Assembly: GCA_024276595.1 (NCBI GenBank)
Contig: JAJRWW010000152.1
Span: 1 to 14,845 of the forward strand
Origin: Myxococcota bacterium
Lineage (GTDB): Bacteria > Myxococcota_A > Polyangia > HGW-17 > JAJRWW01
Length of the DNA: 14,845 nucleotides
Direction of reading: 5' to 3'
Part shown: positions 6,865 to 13,856 of the stretch, piece after piece
Numbering within the stretch: position 1 is the stretch's first letter
Layout: each line of letters begins with the position of its first letter
The notes under the pieces: generated by a model
Told to the model about the DNA's origin: nothing
What the model saw: only the letters and a program-made list of their open reading frames with translations
Databases searched by the model: none
Made by a program: the position numbers and the translations under genes

Positions 6865-9728
6865 GCAAGGGCGACGACAAGCGTAATGACGGCCAGGGCC
6901 TGACGCGCAGGCAGCTACTTCAGGTTGCAGGAGGCGCCGGGCTGGCCGCGTTGTTCTCCTCGGACAAGGCGAGCGCACTGCAAGAGTTCGAGATCGCCGA
7001 TGTGGACCCGCTCAAGCGATATCCCTATCGCGGCTGGGAGGAGCTGTACCGTCGGCAGTTTTCCTGGGACAAGGTGGGGCGGTCTACCCACTCGGTCAAC
7101 TGCACGGGCTCCTGCTCCTGGAAAGTGTACGTCAAAAACGGCGTGATGCTCCGCGAGGAGCAGGCGGCTGACTACCCGCCCATCAACGCCGAGCTCCCCG
7201 ATTACAACCCGCGCGGCTGCCAGAAGGGGGCCTGCTACGTGGAGTACGTGTATGGGGCGCAGCGGGTGAAGTACCCGCTGATCCGTGCGGGCGAGCGCGG
7301 TGAGGGGCGCTGGCGCAAGGCTAGCTGGGACGAGGCCCTGGCCTACGTTGCCGAGCGGCTAGTTGACAACATTTACAAGCACGGCCCCGACACGAACACA
7401 TTTTTTTCGGTGATCCCGGCCATGTCGCCTGTCTCCTTCTGCTCCGGCAGCAGGATGGCTCACCTGCTCGGAGGGGTGTTCTGCTCTTTCTACGATTGGT
7501 ACTGTGACCTGCCCCCCGGTCAGCCCATAACCTGGGGAGTGCAGACCGAGGCCTGCGAGTGCGCCGACTGGTTCAATTCGAAGTTCATAGTGCTCTGGGG
7601 TTCAAACATCAGCGAGACCCGGATCCCCGACGCTCACTTCGCCTGGGAGGCCCGCTATCACGGCGCTCGAGTGGCCTGTGTGTCGCCGGACTACAACGCC
7701 AGCGCTGTGCACGCTGACCAGTACCTGCCCATCAAGCCGGGCACCGACGCCGTGCTCGCCCTTGCGACTTGCCGGTACCTCATCGAGCAGGGGGTATACG
7801 ACGCGCCCTACGTCAAGGAGCAGACTGACCTGCCGCTCCTGGTTCGCGAGGACAACCAGCGTTTCCTGCGCATGAGTGACCTGGGGCCCAAGACGAAGCT
7901 CACCGAGGCGACCTTCCTGTGCTGGGACGCGAGCACCGAGGGCCCCAAACCCCTTCCGGGGAGCCAGGGAAGCGTGGACAAGACCCTGAAGCTGGGCTCC
8001 ATCGAGCCCGTGCTCACGGGCCGATGGACCGTGCGGCTGGCCGACGGCAAGCCCGTGCGCGTGACCACGGTGTTCGAGCGGCTCAAAAAGCAACTGTCCG
8101 TGCCGCTGTACTCCATCAGCGGAGCGGCCAGGCGCTGCGGGCTGTCCGAGGCCGACGTCAAGCAGTTCGTGCACGACTTCGCGACACGCAAGCCCGCGAT
8201 GATCATCCACGGTGCCGGAACGAACCACTGGTACCACAACGACCTGCTCAATCGAGCGATGATCCTGGTGGTCGCGCTCACCGGTAATGTGGGCAAGAAC
8301 GGCGGCGGCTTCAACCACTACGTGGGGCAGGAGCGAATCTGGCCCGAGCACGGGTTCAAGGCGCTGGCCTTCCCGCGGGGCGGGAAGAAGCAGCGCTGGC
8401 AGAACACGACCATGTGGACCTACTGCCACAGCCAGATGCAGGACCCGCATCGGATCAACGGAAAGCCCATCGAGCACTATATCCTCGAGTCGGTGCGCCA
8501 GGGCTGGATGCCGCTCTGGCCCGAAAACAACTGGCAGGCCTTGAACGCTGGCCAGCTACACAACCTGCCCCGCAAGCCTCGTGCGCTCATCGTCTGGCGA
8601 GCCAACTACCTGAACCAGGCCAAGGGCAACGAGGCGATCCTGAGGTCTTTGTGGAAGCAGCTCGACCTCATCGTCGATATCAACTATCGCATGGACACCA
8701 CTGCGCTGTATAGCGACGTGGTGCTGCCGGCCGCCAGCTACTACGAGAAGACGGACATCAACTCCACGGACTGTCACAGCTACATTCATCCGTTCTCCAA
8801 GGTGCTGGACCCACTGTACGAGTCCAAGACCGACTGGGACGTGTTTGGGGCCCTCGCACAGAAGATCGAGCAGGTCATCAAGAAGCGGAAGCTCCAGCCC
8901 TTCGAGGACAAGAAGCTGGGCTGGAAGCGGGATCTGTCCAGGCTCTATGCGGACTGGTCAGACGACGGTAAGCTAAAGACCGACGAGGACGCGGCCAACT
9001 TCATCCTGTCGCACTCGGCGGAGACCAAGGGGATGACCTACCAGTCCCTGCAGGACCACCCGCGCCGGTTCGTGGCTACCGACCCCAAGGCGTGGAACAG
9101 TGACATCGAGGTGGGGCGGGCTTACACGCCCTTCACCCACCAGGTGGAGAAGAAGCGCCCCTGGCGCACGCTCACCGGCCGCCAACAGTTCTACGTGGAT
9201 CACCCGTGGTACGTGGACTTCGGCGAGACGCTGCCAGTGCACAAGGATCCTCAGGACGACCCGCAGTATCCGCTGTACTGGAACACTCCCCATGGCCGCT
9301 GGTCCATCCACTCCACCTGGCGGGACAATCGGTACCTGCTGCGCCTGCAGCGAGGGTTGCCGCTGGCCTACATAAGCACGGCCGACGCGAAGAAGTATGG
9401 CGTCGCCGACAACGACTGGGTCAAGATCCACAACGGCCAGGGGGCCGCCGTGTGCAAGGTCAAGATACGTCCCGGTGAGCAGCCCGGGCGAATTACCATG
9501 TACCACGGCTGGGAGAAGTTTCTCGGGTTTCAGAAGGGCGGGTGGCAGTCGTTGACCTACATCAAGATCAAGCCCACCCAGCTCATCGGTGGGTACGGCC
9601 ACCTGAGCTTCAGGCTCAACTACTGGGGCCCCACCGGGAACAACCGAGACGTAAAGGTCACCATCGAGAAGTACACGGGCCCTGTGGCCGCGCTGGCCAG
9701 CTCAGCCAAGAAGAAGGCGCTCAAGTAG
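6861..9728 (+). CDS. NarG-like catalytic alpha subunit, type II DMSO reductase family
   Basis: A 955-residue bis-MGD molybdoenzyme subunit. A Tat signal is visible (T15-R16-R17-QLLQ, hydrophobic stretch about 18-33), so it is exported. The FS0 [4Fe-4S] ligands are H77, C81, C85 and C120, the NarG-type pattern with His in first place. The segment around YDWYCDLPP (211-219) carries D212, which aligns with the Asp that ligates Mo in NarG. HYVGQ at 486-490 and the C-terminal IGGYGHLSF-type segment (909-917) also match NarG. At 955 residues it is much shorter than cytoplasmic E. coli NarG (about 1,250), closer to exported archaeal-type NarG and SerA/ClrA/EbdA. The GTG start has AGGAGG at 6850-6855. 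Nitrate reduction, nitrite oxidation, or selenate/chlorate reduction are all possible; NarG-like active-site segments favour nitrate or nitrite. Confidence 0.9.
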   Translation: MSKGDDKRNDGQGLTRRQLLQVAGGAGLAALFSSDKASALQEFEIADVDPLKRYPYRGWEELYRRQFSWDKVGRSTHSVNCTGSCSWKVYVKNGVMLREEQAADYPPINAELPDYNPRGCQKGACYVEYVYGAQRVKYPLIRAGERGEGRWRKASWDEALAYVAERLVDNIYKHGPDTNTFFSVIPAMSPVSFCSGSRMAHLLGGVFCSFYDWYCDLPPGQPITWGVQTEACECADWFNSKFIVLWGSNISETRIPDAHFAWEARYHGARVACVSPDYNASAVHADQYLPIKPGTDAVLALATCRYLIEQGVYDAPYVKEQTDLPLLVREDNQRFLRMSDLGPKTKLTEATFLCWDASTEGPKPLPGSQGSVDKTLKLGSIEPVLTGRWTVRLADGKPVRVTTVFERLKKQLSVPLYSISGAARRCGLSEADVKQFVHDFATRKPAMIIHGAGTNHWYHNDLLNRAMILVVALTGNVGKNGGGFNHYVGQERIWPEHGFKALAFPRGGKKQRWQNTTMWTYCHSQMQDPHRINGKPIEHYILESVRQGWMPLWPENNWQALNAGQLHNLPRKPRALIVWRANYLNQAKGNEAILRSLWKQLDLIVDINYRMDTTALYSDVVLPAASYYEKTDINSTDCHSYIHPFSKVLDPLYESKTDWDVFGALAQKIEQVIKKRKLQPFEDKKLGWKRDLSRLYADWSDDGKLKTDEDAANFILSHSAETKGMTYQSLQDHPRRFVATDPKAWNSDIEVGRAYTPFTHQVEKKRPWRTLTGRQQFYVDHPWYVDFGETLPVHKDPQDDPQYPLYWNTPHGRWSIHSTWRDNRYLLRLQRGLPLAYISTADAKKYGVADNDWVKIHNGQGAAVCKVKIRPGEQPGRITMYHGWEKFLGFQKGGWQSLTYIKIKPTQLIGGYGHLSFRLNYWGPTGNNRDVKVTIEKYTGPVAALASSAKKKALK

Positions 9729-9744
9729 CCTTCGGGAGCGCAGG

Positions 9745-10758
9745 ATGTCGAAGCACCAATACGCCATGGTCATGGACCTCAACAAGTGCCTGGGCTGTCA
9801 CACGTGCACGCTGGCCTGCAAGAAGCAGTGGACCGACGGCGATGGCATGGCGTACATGTACTGGAACAATGTCGAGACCAGGCCTGGACAGGGCTATCCG
9901 CGAAACTTTGATCGCATGGGGGGTGGATTCGACGTCCGCGGCAACCTGCGTCCGTCCAAGCTGCCACCCCTGGAAGACTACGGCGAGGCGCTCGAGTACG
10001 ACTACGGCCAGCGGCTCTTCGGTGGTTCGAAAAAGCCCGTGATGCCCCACGTGCTCGCCGACTACGGCCCTAACTTCGACGAGGACATGGGCGGAGATGA
10101 CACCAGGAACCCCTACCACTTTTACCTGCCGCGCATCTGCAACCACTGCACCCACCCGGCGTGCCTGGAGGCCTGCCCGCGCAAGGCCATCTACAAGCGC
10201 GCCGAGGATGGCATCGTGCTGGTGGATCAGGAGCGCTGTCGGGGTTATCGGCATTGTATTCGCGCCTGCCCCTACAAGAAGCTCTACTTCAACGTGGTGG
10301 AGTCCATGAGCCAAAAGTGCATCTTCTGCTATCCGCGGCTGGAGAAGGGACGCCCCAACGCCTGCGCAGCGCAGTGCCCTGGCCGGCTCCGCTTCGTGGG
10401 GATCCTGGATGACCAGGAGTCGCCCGTGCACAAGCTGGTGGTCCAGCACAAGGTGGCGCTCGGCCTGCTTCCGCAGAGGGGCACTGGCCCGAACGTGTAC
10501 TACGTGCCGCCCTTTCTCCCCCCCAAGGCTGGACACCCGCGTGCCACGGTTTCGCAGGATCCGCGTCTGCCGGTGAAGGTGCTCGAGCGCCTGTTTGGCC
10601 CGCGGGTGATGGACGTTGTTCGATCCCTCGAGGGGGAGCTCCGCCGCGCGCAGCGAGGCTCAAGGAGCGAGGTGCTGGACCTGCTCATTGGCAGAAACGA
10701 CAGCGTTCGCTACGCGCTGCGGCCCGATATCATGAAGCGCAGCGCATCGGGGAAGTGA
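9745..10758 (+). CDS. NarH-like four-cluster Fe-S beta subunit
   Basis: A 337-residue electron-transfer subunit with four Cys groups: C15/C18/C21/C25, C132/C135/C140/C144, C165/Y168/C171/C175 and C192/C195/C207/C211. In the third group Tyr168 takes the place of a cysteine; in NarH this position is Trp and the cluster is [3Fe-4S]. Three [4Fe-4S] and one [3Fe-4S] cluster are therefore expected. The sequence contains the NarH-like NNVETRPGQGYP and GPNFDEDMGG stretches, yet its length matches the beta subunits of selenate, chlorate and ethylbenzene enzymes rather than NarH (about 500). There is no signal peptide; by family precedent it is co-exported with alpha through Tat. The ATG at 9745 has GGGAG at 9734-9738. 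It links the FS0/Mo centre of alpha to the haem of gamma. Confidence 0.92.
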   Translation: MSKHQYAMVMDLNKCLGCHTCTLACKKQWTDGDGMAYMYWNNVETRPGQGYPRNFDRMGGGFDVRGNLRPSKLPPLEDYGEALEYDYGQRLFGGSKKPVMPHVLADYGPNFDEDMGGDDTRNPYHFYLPRICNHCTHPACLEACPRKAIYKRAEDGIVLVDQERCRGYRHCIRACPYKKLYFNVVESMSQKCIFCYPRLEKGRPNACAAQCPGRLRFVGILDDQESPVHKLVVQHKVALGLLPQRGTGPNVYYVPPFLPPKAGHPRATVSQDPRLPVKVLERLFGPRVMDVVRSLEGELRRAQRGSRSEVLDLLIGRNDSVRYALRPDIMKRSASGK

Positions 10759-10775
10759 GGGAGGAAGGTCGCACC

Positions 10776-11558
10776 ATGAATAAGGAATCACTCATCCTCG
10801 TCGGCGCCGTGACCGTGGCGCTCGGTGCGCTCATTGCGGTGGCGATTGCTCGCAAGCCACACCGATCCGGCCTGTCCACGGGTGCCACGAAGCAGACGGT
10901 GCTCAAGCTCACTCCCCTGGCCGCCCCCAAGGGCACGTCACAAAAGGCGGTGCTGTCTCTCGGGCACGCGCTGTGGAGCAAGGCGCCGCAGATCCCGCTC
11001 CGCCTGAGTCGGACTCCACCGCTGTACGCAGGCGGCCACAACCGGGATGATGGCCACCGCCCCAGCGCGACGGTCCGACTCGTGAAGCTCACCGGGGGCG
11101 AAGTCATGGTGCGGCTGAGCTGGACCGATCCGACCGAGGACACCAGCAAGCGCACGAAACGTATCGCGGACGTGGGGAGCCCCAAGATCTACTCGAGGCA
11201 CCCGCGGTCGGTGTCTGGGTTTGCCGACGCAGTCGCGGTCATGCTCCCGCGCAAGCGTGGGCCGCACGACAGCTACCCATCGCTGATGATGGGGCACAAG
11301 GGTGCCCCGGTTGACCTGTACTTTTGGCGGGCAGGGCTCGGGTTTCAGAAGCTGAGCGCTGCCGGTCGCGGGACCACGACCCTCAGGCGCCGAGAGAAGC
11401 TCGGGGGTGTGGCGAGACGCACATCCCAAGGCTGGGTTGTGGTGCTCCCCGTGGGCAAGGTCCCCGCGAGGACGCCGGTGTCCTTTGCCATCTGGGACGG
11501 AAAGCGTCGTCACCGTGACGGGTTGAAGTACTTCACCGTGTGGTACGAGATATGGTAG
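10776..11558 (+). CDS. Membrane-anchored haem-b gamma subunit, ethylbenzene dehydrogenase gamma type
   Basis: A 260-residue protein with an N-terminal hydrophobic helix (about 5-24) and an outer-face beta-rich domain. The M171-M172-G...APVDLYFWRA stretch (171-186) and the FAIWDG segment (237-242) are typical of the haem-binding gamma subunit of type II DMSO-reductase-family enzymes (EbdC, SerC, ClrC, DdhC). In that family haem b is held by a Met and a Lys; M171 or M172 and K251 are candidates here. It probably accepts electrons from the hexahaem cytochrome and passes them to beta. The helix lacks an obvious cleavage site and may be a permanent anchor, whereas several relatives are soluble and periplasmic. 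The ATG at 10776 follows GAGGAAGG at 10761-10768. The 3' end overlaps the chaperone gene by 7 nt. Confidence 0.85.
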   Translation: MNKESLILVGAVTVALGALIAVAIARKPHRSGLSTGATKQTVLKLTPLAAPKGTSQKAVLSLGHALWSKAPQIPLRLSRTPPLYAGGHNRDDGHRPSATVRLVKLTGGEVMVRLSWTDPTEDTSKRTKRIADVGSPKIYSRHPRSVSGFADAVAVMLPRKRGPHDSYPSLMMGHKGAPVDLYFWRAGLGFQKLSAAGRGTTTLRRREKLGGVARRTSQGWVVVLPVGKVPARTPVSFAIWDGKRRHRDGLKYFTVWYEIW

Positions 11559-12136
11559 CCGACGCCGACAGCCTGGATCAGCCGACCCTGCGTCTCCGAG
11601 AGGAGGAGGCCACGTGGCGGCTGTTTCACCACCTGTTCCGTCCGCCGTCACCGGAGCAATGGGCATGGCTGAGCCTGGAGACCGTGCAGGACGCCTGTGC
11701 GCTCCTGGCCGAGCGGTGTGGCTCCGAGCCGGCCGAGGTGGCGACTCCCCTGGACTATGATCACTACCACGAGGAGTTCCTCGCCACCTTCGACGTTGGA
11801 ATGCCCCACCCGCCCTGTCCGCTGCTCGAGTCGCATTGGAATCGCCAGGAATCGCCAGGGCTCGTGCGCCAGCGAAACATGCAGTTTTTCGAGCAGTTCG
11901 GCCTTGACCTCCGGTCGGCAGACGGCTCTCCTCCAGACCACCTGCGGCACCAGCTCGAGCTGCTCCAGTACCTCTGTCAGCTCGAGGTCGCGAGAAGAAC
12001 GCACGGAATGGACGGCGAGGTGGCGCAGATCGCCCGGGCGCGCGAGGAGTACCTGCGTCTCCACCTCCTGTCCTGGGTCCCCGCCGCGGCCGAGGAGCTG
12101 AGCCGGCGGCTTTCCCACTTGTGGCCCGCTGGGTGA
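11552..12136 (+). CDS. TorD/NarJ-family molybdoenzyme maturation chaperone
   Basis: A 194-residue, mostly helical, soluble protein. The stretch EFLATFDVGMPHPPCPL (75-91) and the PPDHLRHQLELLQY segment (127-140) are the two landmark motifs of the redox-enzyme maturation chaperones, close to the delta proteins of type II DMSO-reductase-family operons (DdhD, EbdD, ClrD). It should bind the Tat signal of the alpha subunit, keep it from export until the molybdenum cofactor is inserted, and not be part of the final enzyme. The ATG at 11552 overlaps the gamma stop by 7 nt, so translation is probably coupled; the in-frame GTG at 11540 has no better ribosome binding site. A perfect 10-bp tandem duplication (AATCGCCAGG twice, 11840-11859) lies inside the gene, which stays in frame through the later conserved motif. 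Confidence 0.88.
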   Translation: MVADADSLDQPTLRLREEEATWRLFHHLFRPPSPEQWAWLSLETVQDACALLAERCGSEPAEVATPLDYDHYHEEFLATFDVGMPHPPCPLLESHWNRQESPGLVRQRNMQFFEQFGLDLRSADGSPPDHLRHQLELLQYLCQLEVARRTHGMDGEVAQIARAREEYLRLHLLSWVPAAAEELSRRLSHLWPAG

Positions 12137-12144
12137 CTGGCATT

Positions 12145-12178
12145 GCTGGCCGCCTGCCTGGCCAGCTCGGCTGGAGCT
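12145..12178 (+). terminator. Overlapping hairpins after the respiratory operon
   Basis: GCTGGCC (12145-12151), 8-nt loop, GGCCAGC (12160-12166) is a perfect 7-bp stem 8 nt after the chaperone stop. An alternative stem, CAGCTC (12163-12168) with GAGCTG (12174-12179), shares bases with it. No T-run follows, so this is a weak candidate for transcript ending or 3'-end protection. Confidence 0.3.
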
Positions 12179-12249
12179 GCCCCCAGAGATCCCGCCAGCG
12201 AGCTCTAGCAAAGGGGTAGCTAATCTGGATCGCCGTGTAGGTCTCTCGG

Positions 12250-12263
12250 CGGGCATTTGCCCG
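12250..12263. terminator. Small symmetric hairpin between convergent genes
   Basis: CGGGC (12250-12254), loop ATTT, GCCCG (12259-12263). It lies between the end of the plus-strand operon and the end of the minus-strand gene at 12275, where a bidirectional terminator would be expected. The stem is short and has no T-run on either side. Confidence 0.25.
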
Positions 12264-12274
12264 ACAGCAGCTCC

Positions 12275-13147
12275 TCACACAAATGAAATGAGCTGCCAGG
12301 CCAGGTGGCTGGGACGGGGAAATGTGGCCAGCCACTGGCCCCTCTGGAGGATCAGCAGCTCATTGGGCCTGCAAATGAGCTCGTCTCCGAGGCGCAGGGT
12401 CTGGACCAGCTCATCCACCAGGTCGCAGTCGGAGACGGATGCGTTCATGGAGAGGGCCAGGAGGCCCCTGGGCTGCACGGGGCAGTGGCAGCTCCTGTAG
12501 CGAACGCGATCATTGAGCCGCTCCCCCTGGAAGAACACGGCGGCGCCGCAAACATCCAGGTACAGGGCCGGGGCACGGCAGTGACGCAGGATCTGGCGAT
12601 GGAGTCTCGGGTTGAGCCTCTCCATTGCCTCCAGGAGTCGCCTGGCTTGCTCGAGGGTGCTCTGGCAGCCCAGGTGGCAGGGAAAGTGGCGCACCAGGTG
12701 CAGCGTGGTGCAGCTCAGCAGGAGGTTCAGGCGGAAGTCCACCCTGTCGCGACCGCCCAGCAGGGCGGTCATGTGGTTGATGAATGGCTCCAGCGGCTGC
12801 GCCTGGTGGGAGGCGAACCTGCGCACGCAGCAGGCGGGGTAGCCAAAGAGCTCTCCCAGGCGCTGCTCGTCCGTCGGATCCAGGTTTGGAATGGCCCTTG
12901 CGGAGATGAGCACCTTGACCATCCCACGGCGGAGGTAGGATTGCAGTGCGAGCCCGGCCCTGTGGCAGAAGTCCTCGAGGCGCGCCTGCTCCCGCGCGAA
13001 GCGGGCAGGCTCCAGGGAGAGCTGCGTGGCCTCCCGGAGGCCGGCGCGAATGGCGACGAGCTCTGGTACATGGCTCCAAAGGACCGAGAATCTGCGCTTG
13101 TACCAGCGGGTGATGGCCTCGTATGGGTCTGCTGTGATGCTCTGCAC
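12275..13147 (-). CDS. Uncharacterised Cys-rich protein with GYPxCC motif
   Basis: A 290-residue soluble protein with no signal peptide or membrane helix that I can see. Notable features are F-G-Y-P-A-C106-C107 followed by RRF (101-111), H154-F-P-C157-x3-C161 and S-C220-H-C222-P, giving twelve cysteines in all, several paired. The 'GYP.CC..F' pattern recalls a family of uncharacterised prokaryotic proteins (possibly DUF483-like), but I cannot confirm membership. Metal or Fe-S binding is possible; no function should be assigned. The chosen GTG start (13147) has AAGGTGA 7 nt upstream, overlapping the response regulator stop at 13155. The open frame extends upstream to 13261, but that part only shadows the regulator gene. 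It is probably the last gene of the kinase/regulator operon and convergent to the respiratory operon. Confidence 0.75.
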   Translation of the reverse strand: MQSITADPYEAITRWYKRRFSVLWSHVPELVAIRAGLREATQLSLEPARFAREQARLEDFCHRAGLALQSYLRRGMVKVLISARAIPNLDPTDEQRLGELFGYPACCVRRFASHQAQPLEPFINHMTALLGGRDRVDFRLNLLLSCTTLHLVRHFPCHLGCQSTLEQARRLLEAMERLNPRLHRQILRHCRAPALYLDVCGAAVFFQGERLNDRVRYRSCHCPVQPRGLLALSMNASVSDCDLVDELVQTLRLGDELICRPNELLILQRGQWLATFPRPSHLAWQLISFV

Positions 13148-13154
13148 AGGAGGC

Positions 13155-13856
13155 TCACCTTGGCATGAACCTGTATCCCAACCCGTGCACGGTCTGAAGG
13201 TGAGTGGGGTGGGCAGGGTCTGGCTCGATCTTTTTTCGGAGCCTGGCGATGAAGTTGTCAACCGTTCGGCCGGTGCCCTCGTACTCCTCGCCCCAGACCC
13301 GCTCCAGGAGCTGTGAGCGGCTGAATGTCCGCTCCGGGTGGTCGGCCAAGAAGAGAAGCAGGTCCAGCTCCCTTGCTGTCATCTTGAGGGGCTCCTGTGC
13401 CCGCAAGGCCTGTCTGGTGGCGACAAGCAGGGTGATCTCCCCGAAGGAGACCACCCTGTTTGCCTGGGCGGCCCGGGCCTGGCGTGGGCGGCGCAGGGCG
13501 GCGTTGACCCTGGCGAGGAGCTCCCGCAGGCCAAAGGGCTTGGTCATGTAGTCGTCCGCTCCCAGCTCCAGGCCGGTGACCTTGTCGGCCTCCAGGTCCT
13601 TGGCTGTGAGGAGTATGACCTGCGAGTCCACCCCCTCTGCTCGCAGCCTCCGGAGCACGTCAAAGCCCGAAAGACCTGGAAGCATCACGTCCAGCACGAT
13701 GAGGTCCGGCGGATGCTCCAGGGCCATGCGGAGGCCATCCCTTCCATCGGTGGCCAGGCGCACTCGATAGCCCTCATAGCGCAGGTTGTGACCAATCCCC
13801 TGGGCGAGGGCGCCGTCGTCCTCCACGACCAGGATCGTCTCCTCGGGGGGGCTCAC
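13155..13856 (-). CDS. OmpR/PhoB-family response regulator
   Basis: A 233-residue protein with a receiver domain (about 6-120) and an OmpR-type winged-helix DNA-binding domain (about 135-232). The phosphoacceptor is D56 in IVLDVMLPG, with acidic D13/D14, T84 and K106 completing the active site (KPFGLREL follows the lysine). The C-terminal part shows the family's TARELDLLLFL and VDNFIARLRKKIE segments and ends in GLGYRF. The GTG start overlaps the stop of the kinase gene (GTGA), with GAGG 7 nt upstream, so the pair is translationally coupled. It is the partner of the adjacent kinase. Its targets are unknown; nothing in the sequence ties it directly to the respiratory operon except proximity. 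Confidence 0.95.
   Translation of the reverse strand: MSPPEETILVVEDDGALAQGIGHNLRYEGYRVRLATDGRDGLRMALEHPPDLIVLDVMLPGLSGFDVLRRLRAEGVDSQVILLTAKDLEADKVTGLELGADDYMTKPFGLRELLARVNAALRRPRQARAAQANRVVSFGEITLLVATRQALRAQEPLKMTARELDLLLFLADHPERTFSRSQLLERVWGEEYEGTGRTVDNFIARLRKKIEPDPAHPTHLQTVHGLGYRFMPR

Noticed and set aside
5833..6978. Minus-strand open frame (381 codons) opposite the hexahaem cytochrome gene
   Set aside because: Shadow of a well-supported plus-strand gene, without recognisable domains.
6861..12136. Naming the enzyme narGHJI
   Set aside because: No NarI; alpha has a Tat signal, beta is short and gamma is a haem-b EB_dh-type protein, so standard cytoplasmic nitrate reductase names would mislead.
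10938..12335. Minus-strand open frame (465 codons) opposite the gamma and chaperone genes
   Set aside because: R/P/G-rich composition, no domain, fully covered by two recognisable plus-strand genes.
12305..13168. Plus-strand open frame (287 codons) opposite the GYPxCC gene
   Set aside because: Translation is Q/E/G-rich without family features; the minus-strand gene has a good ribosome binding site and is coupled to the regulator gene. The minus-strand choice is less certain here than elsewhere.
13148..13261. Upstream ATG start for the GYPxCC protein
   Set aside because: The added residues only shadow the response regulator gene; the GTG at 13147 has AAGGTGA at correct spacing.
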